Shown in pieces: positions 33,825 through 42,901 of a stretch of 64,000 bases of DNA. Numbering within the stretch: position 1 is the stretch's first letter; each line of letters opens with the position of its first letter. The position numbers and the translations under genes are program-made. The notes beneath the pieces were generated by a model that saw only the letters and a program-made list of their open reading frames with translations, ran no database searches and was not told where the DNA came from. Source of the DNA: Pseudomonas frederiksbergensis (lineage in GTDB: Bacteria; Pseudomonadota; Gammaproteobacteria; Pseudomonadales; Pseudomonadaceae); assembly GCF_900105495.1 (NCBI RefSeq), contig NZ_FNTF01000002.1, positions 1,029,501 to 1,093,500 on the forward strand. Direction: 5' to 3'.

Positions 33825-35891
33825 TCAGCCCAGTGCCACTTGGTTGCGACCGGCATGTTTTGCGCGATATAGGGCCTGATCGGCTCTTTTAAGCACCAGA
33901 TCGCTATGTTCTCCGGGTTTGAAGGCCGTCAGGCCCATGGAAATGGTGATGGTTACCGGCTCACCCTTGAAGTGGAAAGGGCAGGCTTCGATCGAGGCGC
34001 GCAGCTTTTCCAGCAATTTCGCACCAGCGGTTGGCCCAGTGTCTGGCATCAACAGCACAAACTCCTCACCACCGAACCGGGCAATGAAATCCGTCCCGCG
34101 CAGGCGCTTGCGCAGCACGTTGGCGATGATTTTCAGTACTTTGTCGCCCGCCAGGTGACCGTAGTTATCGTTAATGCGTTTGAAATGGTCGAGGTCGAGC
34201 ATGGCCAGCAACAGGCTGTTGCCGTGTTGCTGCCATAGGTTGATTTCGTGATCCAGCCGTTCGCTCCAGGCGGCCCGGTTAGGCAGGCCGGTCAGCGGGT
34301 CGATCAAGGCTTTCTGACGCTGCTCCTCAAGGTGCTCGCGGTAGCCCAGGGCTTCCTGCTCCATGTGCGCAACGCGTTCGGCCAGGCTGTGAAGGCGGGC
34401 GGCGACTTCTTGCTCGCGCTCGTCCCGCTGCTTCTGGTGCTGGTCCATGGTGCCGAGCAGGCCTTCCAGATGGTTTTCCAGGACGTGCTTGAGATCGTCC
34501 AGGTCGGCGGCTTCCTGCATGCTGCTCTGCAAGCCGTCCACTTGTTCACGGATCTGCGTGTCCATGTCGCGGGCGGCGGAGCGATTGTCGGCATGGCCTT
34601 CGCTGGCGGCTTGCAAGTTGCTTTGGAACGACTCGAGACGTTCGTTCAGCTGTTGCAAGTAGGCTTCGAATTCATGCTGGCCGCTGTCGGTGATTGCCAG
34701 CATCAAGGTGGCTAGATCGTCGAGGATTGGCAGCAATTCGTACCAGTTCAATCCGTTTTGCAGACGATCGCGCATCGCTTCGGCTTGTGGACGATGACGC
34801 TCGGGCAGCGTCAGGTCGTCCAGCAGGCCCAGTAGCGTGTCTTCGATATGCTTGGCCACCGAGCTGTAGGACGGCTCGGGTGAGTCCGGCAGGGCGTAGA
34901 GAGCATCCGGCTCGGATTGTTCAGAGCCTGCGGCGGCCAACACCTCGGCCATGGCCGGAGGCAGCGGCAGGCTGTCGAGATAGACCACCGGAGTCAATTC
35001 GTCAGGATTGATCGCCAATTGAGCCGGTATTTCTGGCTCGATGATCGATGGAGCGGGGGTTTCTGGATGTTCTATGTCTGGTTGCGGTTGCGCCTCTGGA
35101 GTCTGGGCGCGTGCTTGCTCGAACTCGAGTACCGGCGGGACAAACGTTACAACTTCAGGAGAGGGCGGCGGCGCCTCGATTGTCGGCTCGGATGCCGTAG
35201 CCGACGCGGCAACATGTGCGGCGGGCACTTGCGGTATATCGATCCCTGGTGCGAGATCGACCGTGACCTGTGGAGTTGCGGCATGAGGCGCGGCAACCGC
35301 TTTGGCTGGCTGCGGGGCGGGCGTCGAGAAGGTGCCGGAGGCAACCTGCAATGCCGCTTCATCCGCTTCACGGCTGCCAAACAGTCGTTGCAGCAAACCA
35401 GGGCGGCCGGGCTCTGCCGGGTTTTCAAGCTGATTCAGGGCTTTGCCTTGCAGGCCACTCAGTTCGCTGAGCAGCAACGGAATTTCGCGCGCCTGCCCGA
35501 CTCTTGCATCCAGTTGCTTGGCGAAGTTTTTCAGCGGCCTGCTTACTTCGCGGGGCAGCGGTAATGTTTGCAGCTGCGAGACCAGCGCGGTCAATGCAGC
35601 GCTGGTCTGATTAACCCGGGTTTCCCGGCGTTGTTCGGAGTCGAGGACGGCTTTTTCCAGCCGCGGAAGCAGGGCGGCCAGGCCGGCGTCCATGTCGTCG
35701 GTGCGCACGACTTCACGCATTTCCTTCATGCATTGGTCAACGGCGCGGTCGGTGCCCTCGGCTGCCAGCGTGCTGCGTACCAGGCCACGACGCAGCAGGT
35801 CGAGCCGGGCGTCCCATCGACGTTCGAGCTTTTCCTGTTGTTCGATGCTTTTGAGGTATTTCTCTTTCCAGCGCTGTGCTTCGTCGCTCAT
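33825..35891 (-). CDS. dgcH: GGDEF diguanylate cyclase, DgcH type (PA5487-like)
   Basis: A 688-residue soluble cyclase. A long N-terminal region (about 1-180, charged, helical, coiled-coil-like), a Pro/Ala-rich linker (about 185-320), a second helical region (about 345-520) and a C-terminal GGDEF domain (about 525-688). The active-site motif is GGEEF (about 601-605) and an inhibitory RxxD I-site (RGTD) stands five residues before it, so feedback control by c-di-GMP is likely. The position beside the EEP gene and dsbA matches PA5487. The start codon overlaps the stop of the EEP-family gene. Confidence 0.87.
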   Translation of the reverse strand: MSDEAQRWKEKYLKSIEQQEKLERRWDARLDLLRRGLVRSTLAAEGTDRAVDQCMKEMREVVRTDDMDAGLAALLPRLEKAVLDSEQRRETRVNQTSAALTALVSQLQTLPLPREVSRPLKNFAKQLDARVGQAREIPLLLSELSGLQGKALNQLENPAEPGRPGLLQRLFGSREADEAALQVASGTFSTPAPQPAKAVAAPHAATPQVTVDLAPGIDIPQVPAAHVAASATASEPTIEAPPPSPEVVTFVPPVLEFEQARAQTPEAQPQPDIEHPETPAPSIIEPEIPAQLAINPDELTPVVYLDSLPLPPAMAEVLAAAGSEQSEPDALYALPDSPEPSYSSVAKHIEDTLLGLLDDLTLPERHRPQAEAMRDRLQNGLNWYELLPILDDLATLMLAITDSGQHEFEAYLQQLNERLESFQSNLQAASEGHADNRSAARDMDTQIREQVDGLQSSMQEAADLDDLKHVLENHLEGLLGTMDQHQKQRDEREQEVAARLHSLAERVAHMEQEALGYREHLEEQRQKALIDPLTGLPNRAAWSERLDHEINLWQQHGNSLLLAMLDLDHFKRINDNYGHLAGDKVLKIIANVLRKRLRGTDFIARFGGEEFVLLMPDTGPTAGAKLLEKLRASIEACPFHFKGEPVTITISMGLTAFKPGEHSDLVLKRADQALYRAKHAGRNQVALG

Positions 35892-36766
35892 TCATGGGAT
35901 CCGCGAGGGGCAGGACTCAACGCGGGCAATGCATCGGCCGTGAGCGAACCCGGCAGACGAATCTCTACCGCGACCGGCAGGTGATCGGAAATGGGTTGTG
36001 CCAGCACCTCGACCTTTTCAAGGGTCAGGGTGGGGCTCAGCAGAATATGGTCCAGACAGCGCTGCGGGCGCCAGCTGGGGAAGGTCGCTTCCAGTTGCGG
36101 CGCGAGCAGGCCGAGGTCACGCAACGGGGAGTTTTGCAGCAAGTCACTGGCGTGGGTATTCATGTCGCCCATCAGCACCTGGTGTTTATAGCCGCCGATC
36201 AGCTCGCGGATATAAGCCAGTTGCATGCTGCGGGCGCGAGCGCCCAGCGCCAGGTGCATCATGACCACCACCAGCGCCTCAGGACCTTCGCCAAAGCGCA
36301 CCAGAATCGCCCCGCGACCCTTGGGCCCCGGTAGCGGATGATCTTCAATGGCCCACGGGCGCAGGCGACTGAGCACACCATTGCTGTGCTGGCCGAGGCG
36401 TCCGAGATTGCGATTGAGTTGTTGATACCAGTAGGGGAATGCGCCGAGCTGGGCCAGGTGTTCAACCTGGTTGACGTAGCCTGATCGCAGGCTGCCGCCA
36501 TCGGCTTCCTGCAAGGCGACCAGATCGAAGTCGCCCAGCAGATTGCCGATCTTTTGCAGATTGTCGGCACGCCCGGTGTGCGGCAGCAGGTGCTGCCAGC
36601 CCCGGGTCAGGTAGTGGTGATAGCGCTCGGTACTGATACCGACCTGGATATTGAAACTAAGCAAGCGCAGACGACTGTCTGCGGGCAGGCCCGTCGATTC
36701 CAGATGATGTTCGTTGACCCGCGGATCATGCAGGCCAACGACGCGTTCACTGCCCCAGCGGCGCAT
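35888..36766 (-). CDS. endonuclease/exonuclease/phosphatase (EEP) family protein
   Basis: A 292-residue EEP-superfamily protein. Motifs: RLLSFNIQVG (about 33-42), LVALQEADGG with the metal-binding Glu (about 82), VVVMMHLALGARARSMQL, LMGDMNTHASD with Asp-Asn (about 200) and the C-terminal SDHLPVAVEI histidine. The metal-dependent hydrolase site is therefore intact; nucleic acid, nucleotide or phospholipid substrates are all possible. It is translationally coupled to the downstream GGDEF gene by a 4-bp overlap, which may link the two functions. It starts 14 bp downstream of dsbA. Confidence 0.85.
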   Translation of the reverse strand: MRRWGSERVVGLHDPRVNEHHLESTGLPADSRLRLLSFNIQVGISTERYHHYLTRGWQHLLPHTGRADNLQKIGNLLGDFDLVALQEADGGSLRSGYVNQVEHLAQLGAFPYWYQQLNRNLGRLGQHSNGVLSRLRPWAIEDHPLPGPKGRGAILVRFGEGPEALVVVMMHLALGARARSMQLAYIRELIGGYKHQVLMGDMNTHASDLLQNSPLRDLGLLAPQLEATFPSWRPQRCLDHILLSPTLTLEKVEVLAQPISDHLPVAVEIRLPGSLTADALPALSPAPRGSHE

Positions 36767-36780
36767 GGTGGTCGCCGCGC

Positions 36781-37422
36781 TTAGTTGGCAGCAGCCTTGT
36801 TAGCCGCTCGCTCTTTGTCGACCAGTTTGTCGGCCAACTGCAGAGCTTGTTCGGCACCGCCGGCAGAGCCAACGTCGAAGCGATACTTGCCGTTGACGAT
36901 CATGGTTGGAACACCCGAGATTTCATACTTCTTGGCCAGTTCGCGAGCCTTGGTCATCTGACCCTTGATGGCGAAGGAGTCGAAGGTAGCGAGGAACTTG
37001 TCCTTGTCTACGCCTTGGGTCGCCAGGAAGTCAGCCATTTCGTCCTTGTCGGTCAGTTTCTTGTGTTCCTTCTGGATGGCGTTGAACACCGCAGCGTGCA
37101 CGCTATGCTCGACACCCATGCTTTGCAGGGTCAGAAACATTTGCCCGTGGGCGTCCCAAGGGCCGCCGAACAGGGCCGGAATACGCACGAAATTGACATC
37201 GGAAGGGAGTTTTTCAACCCAAGGATTGATCACCGGTTCGAATGAATAGCAGTGCGGGCAGCCGTACCAGAACAACTCCACCACTTCGATCTTGCCAGGT
37301 ACAGCCACCGGAACCGCGTTAGTCAGTTCGACGTATGGGGCGGCGGGTGCTTCAGCAGCCTGGGCGGTCATGCCGAACAGGCTGGCAGCGACGAGTGCGG
37401 CGCTGATGATCAGATTACGCAT
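36781..37422 (-). CDS. dsbA: thiol:disulfide oxidoreductase DsbA
   Basis: A 213-residue periplasmic oxidase that inserts disulfides in exported proteins. Signal peptide 1-22; thioredoxin fold with the active site CPHC (Cys55-Cys58) in WYGCPHCYSF and the cis-proline loop GVPTMIVNGKY (about 170). Length and motif are typical of Pseudomonas DsbA1. It lies between the cytochrome c4 gene and the EEP gene on the same strand. Confidence 0.95.
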   Translation of the reverse strand: MRNLIISAALVAASLFGMTAQAAEAPAAPYVELTNAVPVAVPGKIEVVELFWYGCPHCYSFEPVINPWVEKLPSDVNFVRIPALFGGPWDAHGQMFLTLQSMGVEHSVHAAVFNAIQKEHKKLTDKDEMADFLATQGVDKDKFLATFDSFAIKGQMTKARELAKKYEISGVPTMIVNGKYRFDVGSAGGAEQALQLADKLVDKERAANKAAAN

Positions 37423-37516
37423 GCTTTACTCCTGGACAATTTTGGTCGCCTCGCGCGACCTGTTTTCAGACAGGTACTGGCGGGCTTGAGTTCTGTAGTG
37501 TAACGGCAGCGGCCAC

Positions 37517-37545
37517 AAAAAAGGGCGGCCAAAGCCACCCTTTTT
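37517..37545 (-). terminator. intrinsic terminator between cc4 and dsbA
   Basis: AAAAAGGGTGGC-TTTG-GCCGCCCTTTTTT on the minus strand, 12-bp stem with one G.T pair and a T-run. It would end the cytochrome transcript before dsbA. The plus-strand reading also ends in a T-run. Confidence 0.8.
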
Positions 37546-37577
37546 ATGCTTGCATCGACGGATTAATCGAGCGTTAA

Positions 37578-37607
37578 CGTTGCGAGAGGTGTACACCTCG
37601 CGCAACG
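37578..37607. repeat. 30-bp near-perfect palindrome after cc4
   Basis: CGTTGCGAGAGGTGT followed directly by ACACCTCGCGCAACG, one mismatch, no spacer. It lies 16 bp after the cc4 stop and before the terminator. As RNA it would fold into a hairpin; as DNA it is a dyad operator-like site. Confidence 0.6.
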
Positions 37608-37622
37608 CCCGATTCGTCGGTC

Positions 37623-38234
37623 TTAGTGCAGGCCTTGAATGTAGCTGGACACCGCTGCGATATCTTCGTCGCTCAGCTTTTTGGAAATGCTCTGCATTGG
37701 CTTGGTATCGCCATCGTTGGTGCGGCCGGCCTCTTCCTTGCGGAAGTCGGTCAGTTGCTTGGCGATGTATTGAGCATGTTGGCCGCCCAGGTGCGGGAAG
37801 CCGGCAGCTGCGTTGCCTTTACCATCCGGCGAGTGGCAACCGGTGCAGGCTGGCAGGCCCTTGGCCAGATCGCCGCCGCGGAACAGTGCTTCACCGCGAG
37901 AGACGACTTTCGGATCGGCGGCGCCAACGCTGCCTTTCTGGCTGGCGAAGTAGGCGGAGATATCGGCCAGGTCCTGATCGCTCAGGTTGGTCAGCAGGCC
38001 TGTCATTTCCAGTACCGTGCGTTTGCCGGACTTGATGTCGTGTAGCTGCTTGTTCAGATAACGCTCGCCCTGGCCTGCCAGTTTCGGAAAGTTAGGCGCC
38101 ATACTGTTGCCATCCGGGCCATGACAGGCGCCACATACTGCGGCTTTCGCCTGACCAGCAGTCGCATCACCTGCAGCATGGGCAATGCCGGAGATCCCCA
38201 CGGTCAACAGCAGACTCACGATCAATTTGTTCAT
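37623..38234 (-). CDS. cc4: di-haem cytochrome c4
   Basis: A 203-residue periplasmic electron carrier. Signal peptide 1-20; two c-type haem sites, CGACH (34-38) and CTGCH (about 133-137), each in a half of similar sequence (duplicated domain), with axial methionines in ARGVTMAP-like contexts (SMAPNFPKLAGQ and KPMQSISK). It passes electrons from the bc1 complex to oxidases and is a donor of cbb3. Upstream on the same strand is a small mono-haem cytochrome, with which it probably forms an operon. Confidence 0.94.
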   Translation of the reverse strand: MNKLIVSLLLTVGISGIAHAAGDATAGQAKAAVCGACHGPDGNSMAPNFPKLAGQGERYLNKQLHDIKSGKRTVLEMTGLLTNLSDQDLADISAYFASQKGSVGAADPKVVSRGEALFRGGDLAKGLPACTGCHSPDGKGNAAAGFPHLGGQHAQYIAKQLTDFRKEEAGRTNDGDTKPMQSISKKLSDEDIAAVSSYIQGLH

Positions 38235-38280
38235 CAGCTAATCCAACTACGGCTAAGGGTTAAAGAGTTATGGACCGGGA

Positions 38281-38571
38281 TCACTCGCTCATCCACTGGA
38301 TGATTGCTTGGTAATCCTCGGCACTGCAGTCCATGCACAAACCACGCGGCGGCATCGCCTTGAAACCCTGGGTCACGTGTTGCACCAGCGTCTCCATACC
38401 TTTCGCCAACCTCGGCGTCCAAGCTTCCTGATCGCCCTTTTTGGGGGCCATGGGTAGTTGGCCGGAATGACAGGCACCACAAACACGGTTGTACACAGCT
38501 TCCGGATCCTGTGTAGCCTGAGCGCTGTAAAGCGGCATCAAGATACCGGCAGCTAGCAGCCATTTCGTCAT
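38281..38571 (-). CDS. mono-haem cytochrome c5-like protein
   Basis: A 96-residue protein with signal peptide (1-19), one haem site CGACH (31-35) and a possible axial methionine in FKAMPPRGLCMDC. The two further cysteines in CMDC are typical of cytochrome c5. It is 46 bp upstream of cc4, so the two cytochromes are probably made together. Confidence 0.88.
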   Translation of the reverse strand: MTKWLLAAGILMPLYSAQATQDPEAVYNRVCGACHSGQLPMAPKKGDQEAWTPRLAKGMETLVQHVTQGFKAMPPRGLCMDCSAEDYQAIIQWMSE

Positions 38572-38683
38572 AAAACGACCTTTTCAGGGTTGAGAGCGTT
38601 CTGCGTTCTAGTGCGCAATCAAGGTCAATCGCTCTCGTGAACTTCATCCTACGCTGGGACAAAGCGCACACAAAATCTGCGGC

Positions 38684-38693
38684 ATTATATACT
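38684..38693. promoter_or_regulatory. overlapping -10 elements of the divergent cytochrome and engB promoters
   Basis: The sequence ATTATATACT reads as TATAAT on the minus strand (for the cytochrome c5-cc4 operon) and as TATACT on the plus strand (for engB). Neither has a good -35. The placement suggests that the two promoters compete. Confidence 0.35.
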
Positions 38694-38762
38694 GGCGTCA
38701 CTGAAACGGAAACGACACTGCTCGCCGCGTCCATTCCCGGCGCCGCCCACATCGGAAATCCC

Positions 38763-39404
38763 ATGCAACTCAAGAACCCCATCCTCGGCCTGTGCCAACA
38801 GTCCACCTTCATGCTCAGCGCTGCCAAAGTCGATCAATGCCCCGACGACGAAGGCTTTGAAGTGGCCTTCGCCGGGCGTTCCAACGCCGGCAAGTCCAGT
38901 GCGCTGAACACCCTGACGCACGCCAGCCTTGCGCGGACCTCGAAAACTCCAGGTCGCACACAGCTCTTGAACTTCTTCAAGCTAGACGATGATCGTCGTC
39001 TGGTCGACTTGCCGGGGTACGGTTACGCGAAAGTGCCTATCCCGTTGAAGCTGCACTGGCAGCGTCACCTGGAAGCCTATCTGGGTGGTCGTGAGAGTTT
39101 GAAAGGGCTGATTTTGATGATGGACATCCGTCATCCAATGACCGACTTCGACCTGCTGATGCTCGACTGGGCTGTCGCCAGCGGCATGCCGATGCACATT
39201 TTGCTGACCAAAGCCGACAAGCTGACTTACGGCGCGGCAAAAAATGTCCTGCTCAAGGTTCAGGCAGACATCCGCAAGGGTTGGGGAGATGCGATCAGCA
39301 TCCAGCTGTTCTCGGCGCCAAAACGCCTGGGTCTGGAAGACGCCTACACTGTACTGGCAGGTTGGATGGAGCTGGCGGACAAGGGCTCCGAGCTCGCGGA
39401 GTAA
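38763..39404 (+). CDS. engB: ribosome-biogenesis GTPase EngB (YihA/YsxC)
   Basis: A 213-residue essential GTPase needed for assembly of the large ribosomal subunit. G1 GRSNAGKS (38-45), G3 [10 protein letters not shown]4 TKAD, G5 FSA. The start at 38763 (MQLKNPILG) fits the family; a longer frame runs upstream through the promoter region. Its 3' end faces polA across 302 bp that hold the ErsA-like RNA, the same synteny as Spot 42 in enterobacteria and ErsA in P. aeruginosa. Confidence 0.95.
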   Translation: MQLKNPILGLCQQSTFMLSAAKVDQCPDDEGFEVAFAGRSNAGKSSALNTLTHASLARTSKTPGRTQLLNFFKLDDDRRLVDLPGYGYAKVPIPLKLHWQRHLEAYLGGRESLKGLILMMDIRHPMTDFDLLMLDWAVASGMPMHILLTKADKLTYGAAKNVLLKVQADIRKGWGDAISIQLFSAPKRLGLEDAYTVLAGWMELADKGSELAE

Positions 39405-39427
39405 GCTCGTTTATAAAAACCGCGGGC

Positions 39428-39471
39428 AAAAAAAACCCCGGACTTCTTATGGGGAGGGGGAAGTTCCGGGG
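39428..39471 (-). terminator. intrinsic terminator of the ErsA-like RNA
   Basis: Minus strand: CCCCGGAACTTC / GAAGTCCGGGG, an 11-bp stem with one bulged base, a C/T-rich loop, then eight T. Confidence 0.88.
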
Positions 39472-39561
39472 TTCAAGTTCCGGACCGCTAGGGCGGGGTC
39501 CAGATATCTGCCAACACTTAACACAACATTAGGAGCATCGAAGGGCTTCACCACCCATTCA
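39428..39561 (-). ncRNA. ersA: ErsA-like envelope-stress small RNA
   Basis: Not a coding gene. On the minus strand a near-consensus AlgU promoter (39568-39595) predicts a start at about 39561, and a terminator ends the transcript at a run of eight T (39428-39435), giving about 134 nt. In P. aeruginosa, ErsA (about 132 nt, sigma-22 dependent) lies between polA and engB in the same orientation; it regulates algC and oprD. The terminator loop here reads CCCCCTCCCC, a C-rich single-stranded stretch of the kind used by ErsA for target pairing. The homology was inferred from position, promoter, length and structure, not from an alignment. Confidence 0.82.
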
Positions 39562-39567
39562 GTAACT

Positions 39568-39595
39568 CTGAGTGGCGATTCCGACGATTAGTTCA
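39568..39595 (-). promoter_or_regulatory. AlgU (sigma-22) promoter of the ErsA-like RNA
   Basis: GAACTA (minus strand, 39595-39590), 17 bp, TCAGA (39572-39568). The AlgU consensus is GAACTT-N16/17-TCTGA-like, so one -35 base differs and the spacing is exact. Confidence 0.75.
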
Positions 39596-39603
39596 GAATT
39601 TTT

Positions 39604-39633
39604 TAAAAAGCCTTTGGAATAGGCCTTCGAATT
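39604..39633 (-). terminator. probable polA terminator
   Basis: Minus strand: AAGGCCT, a 7-nt loop, AGGCTT followed by TTT and an A/T tail; the stem has one bulge. It lies 75 bp after the polA stop and just upstream of the AlgU promoter, so it could insulate the small RNA from polA read-through. Confidence 0.45.
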
Positions 39634-39706
39634 TTCCGAACTAAGCGCCCTTCGGTCTTTCTGCCGCGGCACTATGCCGCAGCGGAAAACACTTTTTTCA
39701 GACGGT

Positions 39707-42478
39707 TCAGTGAGCCTCATCCCAGTTATTTCCTACGCCAACCTCTACCAGCAACGGCACATCAAGCTTCGCTGCGTCGCTCATGTGCACGCGAATTTCA
39801 TCGCGGACCTGATCGACCAAATCCTCACGCACTTCCAGAACCAATTCATCGTGCACCTGCAGGATGACTTTGGCGTCGAGGCCTGACGCTGTCAGCCAGC
39901 TGTCCACGGCAATCATGGCTTTCTTTATGATGTCCGCCGCAGTGCCTTGCATCGGGGCGTTGATCGCCGTGCGTTCGGCACCTTTTCGCAGTGCCGGGTT
40001 TTTCGCGTTGATTTCCGGCAGGTACAGGCGACGACCGAAGATGGTTTCGACGAAACCTTGTTCGGCGGCCTGGGCGCGGGTGCGCTCCATGTATTCCAGC
40101 ACGCCTGGGTAACGGGCGAAGTAACGGTCGATGTAGGCCTGGGATTGCTTGCGATCAACACCAATCTGTTTGGCCAGGCCAAACGCGCTCATTCCGTAGA
40201 TCAAACCGAAGTTGATCGCCTTGGCGCTGCGCCGTTGGTCGGTGGTGACGTCTGCCAGTTCAACCCCGAAGACTTCCGCGGCGGTGGCTTTGTGCACGTC
40301 CAGATTGTTGCGGAACGCGTGCAGCAAACCTTCATCCTTGGCCAGGTGAGCCATGATTCGCAATTCGATTTGCGAATAGTCTGCTGCCAGCAGCTTGTAG
40401 CCTTTGGGGGCGACGAACGCCTGACGAATCCGCCGCCCTTCAGCGGTGCGGATCGGAATGTTCTGCAGGTTCGGGTCACTGGACGACAAGCGCCCGGTTG
40501 CCGCGACGGCCTGATGGTAAGAGGTATGAATTCGCCCGGTGCGCGGGTTGATCTGCTCTGGTAGACGATCGGTGTAGGTGCTTTTCAGCTTGCTCATCGA
40601 GCGGTACTGCATCAGCACTTTGGGCAGCGGGAAATCCTGTTCGGCCAGTTCCGCCAGCACGGCTTCGGCGGTAGACGCCTGGCCCTTGGCGGTTTTGCTG
40701 AGGATTGGCAGGCCGAGCTTTTCGTACAGGATCACGCCCAATTGCTTCGGTGAGCCGAGGTTGAATTCTTCCCCGGCAATGGCGAACGCCTCACGCTCGA
40801 GGGCGACCATTTTCTCGCCCAGCTCAACGCTCTGAATGCCCAGCAGGTTGGCATCGACCAGCGCGCCTTGGCGTTCGATCCGCGCCAGCACCGGCACTAA
40901 CGGCATTTCGATTTCGCTCAGGACCTTGCTCAGGCTCGGGATGGCGTCGAGTTTTTCCAGCAGGGTTTGATGCAGGCGCAGCGTTACGTCGGCGTCTTCG
41001 GCGGCGTAAGGTCCGGCCAGTTCCAGGGAGATTTGGTCAAATGTCAGCTGTTTGGCGCCTTTGCCGGCGATGTCCTGAAAACCGGTGGTGGTGTGATTCA
41101 GGTACTTGAGCGCCAGGCTGTCCATGTCGTGGCGGGTCGCGGTGGAGTCCAGCACGTAGGATTCGAGCATCGTGTCGAAAGCGACGCCTTGCACGGTGAT
41201 GCCACAACTCTGATCGCCACCGATGGCACAGTTGGCCAGGATGTTCATGTCGAACTTGGCGTGCTGTCCGACCTTGAGTTTGCTCGGGTCTTCCAGGATT
41301 GGCTTCAGCGCGCGCAGCACGGTGTCGCGATCGAGCTGATCCGGCACACCCATGTAGGAATGAGTCAGCGGGATGTAGGCCGCTTCGTTGGCTTGTACAG
41401 CGAAAGACAGGCCCACCAGTTGCGCCTGCTGCGCATCGATGCCGGTGGTTTCGGTGTCGAAGGCAATCAGCTTGGCGTCGTTGAGCTTCTTCAGCCACAG
41501 GTCGAAATCAGCCTGGGTGAGGATCGTTGTGTAGTTGAGTTCGGTGCCGACAGCCGCTTCTTCAGCCACCGGCGCGACGACTTCCTGGCCGGAACGCTTG
41601 GCGTCGCGCTGGTTCTCTTCGAACCAGCTCTTGAACTCCAGCAAGGTGTAGAGTTCGGCGAGCTTGTCGTGATCCGGCTTGCCCATTCGCAGGTCGTCGA
41701 GGCCGATATCCAGCGGCACGTCGATCTTGATGGTTGCCAACTGATAGGAGAGAAAGGCCATCTCCTTGTGCTCTTCGAGCTTGGCCGGCAGGGTTTTGGC
41801 CCCGCGAATCGGCAAGGTCGGGACGATGTCGAGCTGCGCATAGAGCTCGGTCAGGCCGCCGTTCACACCGACCAACAGGCCGGAAGCAGTCTTCGGGCCA
41901 ATGCCCGGAACGCCCGGAATGTTGTCGGAAGAATCGCCCATGAGTGCCAGGTAATCGATGATCTGCTCGGGAGCGACGCCGAATTTCTCCTTCACGCCTT
42001 CCACGTCCAGCGCGCTACCGGTCATGGTATTGACCAAGGTAATGTGGCCGTCGACCAGCTGTGCCATGTCCTTGTCGCCAGTGGAGATCACCACCGGACG
42101 GTCGGCTGCCGCACTGCTGCGGGCCAGGGTGCCGATCACGTCATCGGCTTCGACGCCTTCGACGCACAACAATGGAAAGCCCAGGGCGATCACGCTCTGG
42201 TGCAGCGGCTCGATCTGAACCCGCATGTCGTCGGGCATGCTCGGGCGGTTGGCCTTGTATTCGGCGAACATCTCGTCGCGGAATGTCCCGCCCTTGGCGT
42301 CGAACACCACAGCGAACGGACTGTCCGGATACTGCTTGCGCAGACTCTTGAGCATGTTCAATACGCCCTTGACCGCACCGGTCGGCAGACCTTTGGACGT
42401 GGTCAGTGGTGGGAGGGCATGAAAGGCGCGGTACAGGTAAGAAGAACCGTCCACCAGGACGAGGGGGGCTTGGCTCAT
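39707..42478 (-). CDS. polA: DNA polymerase I
   Basis: A 923-residue enzyme with three domains: 5' nuclease (about 1-290; [24 protein letters not shown]), 3'-5' exonuclease (about 315-500; DTETTG with metal ligands, so proofreading looks intact) and polymerase (about 520-923; [24 protein letters not shown] and the [10 protein letters not shown] motif). The start at 42478 ([11 protein letters not shown]) matches the family. It removes Okazaki primers and fills gaps. The ErsA-like RNA follows it on the same strand. Confidence 0.97.
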   Translation of the reverse strand: MSQAPLVLVDGSSYLYRAFHALPPLTTSKGLPTGAVKGVLNMLKSLRKQYPDSPFAVVFDAKGGTFRDEMFAEYKANRPSMPDDMRVQIEPLHQSVIALGFPLLCVEGVEADDVIGTLARSSAAADRPVVISTGDKDMAQLVDGHITLVNTMTGSALDVEGVKEKFGVAPEQIIDYLALMGDSSDNIPGVPGIGPKTASGLLVGVNGGLTELYAQLDIVPTLPIRGAKTLPAKLEEHKEMAFLSYQLATIKIDVPLDIGLDDLRMGKPDHDKLAELYTLLEFKSWFEENQRDAKRSGQEVVAPVAEEAAVGTELNYTTILTQADFDLWLKKLNDAKLIAFDTETTGIDAQQAQLVGLSFAVQANEAAYIPLTHSYMGVPDQLDRDTVLRALKPILEDPSKLKVGQHAKFDMNILANCAIGGDQSCGITVQGVAFDTMLESYVLDSTATRHDMDSLALKYLNHTTTGFQDIAGKGAKQLTFDQISLELAGPYAAEDADVTLRLHQTLLEKLDAIPSLSKVLSEIEMPLVPVLARIERQGALVDANLLGIQSVELGEKMVALEREAFAIAGEEFNLGSPKQLGVILYEKLGLPILSKTAKGQASTAEAVLAELAEQDFPLPKVLMQYRSMSKLKSTYTDRLPEQINPRTGRIHTSYHQAVAATGRLSSSDPNLQNIPIRTAEGRRIRQAFVAPKGYKLLAADYSQIELRIMAHLAKDEGLLHAFRNNLDVHKATAAEVFGVELADVTTDQRRSAKAINFGLIYGMSAFGLAKQIGVDRKQSQAYIDRYFARYPGVLEYMERTRAQAAEQGFVETIFGRRLYLPEINAKNPALRKGAERTAINAPMQGTAADIIKKAMIAVDSWLTASGLDAKVILQVHDELVLEVREDLVDQVRDEIRVHMSDAAKLDVPLLVEVGVGNNWDEAH

Positions 42479-42552
42479 GAGCAGGATCAACCTTTTCGGC
42501 GGGTCCGGCGCTAGAATAGCGGGACCGTTGACGACAAAGGGACAAGGTTATC

Positions 42553-42843
42553 ATGCGCACACTAAATCGCCTGTTGCTGGCTGGCTTGTTTGTAACCGTT
42601 CCGTTGGCCGTCATGGCGGCGGACGATGCACCGACACCAGAGCCGGAAGTCACTATCCGCACGGAAGGGGATAAAACCATCCAGGAGTACCGTCAAAACG
42701 GTTTCCTGTATGCAATCAAGGTCACCCCGAAGGGCGCACCACCGTATTTCCTGGTGCGCGCGGACGGGACCGATGCAAATTTCATCCGCTCGGATCAGCC
42801 GGATATGCTGATTCCGTCGTGGAAGATCTTTGAGTGGAAGTAG
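42553..42843 (+). CDS. DUF2782 periplasmic protein
   Basis: A 96-residue protein with a signal peptide (1-22, cleavage after VMA-A) and a compact domain, TIRTEGDKTIQEYRQNG (about 36-52) and YFLVRADGT...DMLIPSWKIFEW. The family has no assigned function, but the gene is conserved between polA and thrB in Pseudomonas (PA5494 type). Divergent from polA by 74 bp. Confidence 0.88.
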   Translation: MRTLNRLLLAGLFVTVPLAVMAADDAPTPEPEVTIRTEGDKTIQEYRQNGFLYAIKVTPKGAPPYFLVRADGTDANFIRSDQPDMLIPSWKIFEWK

Positions 42844-42901
42844 TTTCTTAATTTCAATCGGCGCTGGCTCAAGCAGCGGCGCCCGTACTGGCAGTTCAAA
42901 C

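Larger units (their letters stand above)
39405..39706. other. 302-bp engB-polA interval with sRNA gene, promoter and terminators
   Basis: This interval holds the ErsA-like RNA on the minus strand, its AlgU-type promoter and the probable polA terminator upstream of it. The rest (about 39634-39706) is the polA trailer and includes GCGGCA-TAG-TGCCGC, a small hairpin without a T-run. Confidence 0.75.
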
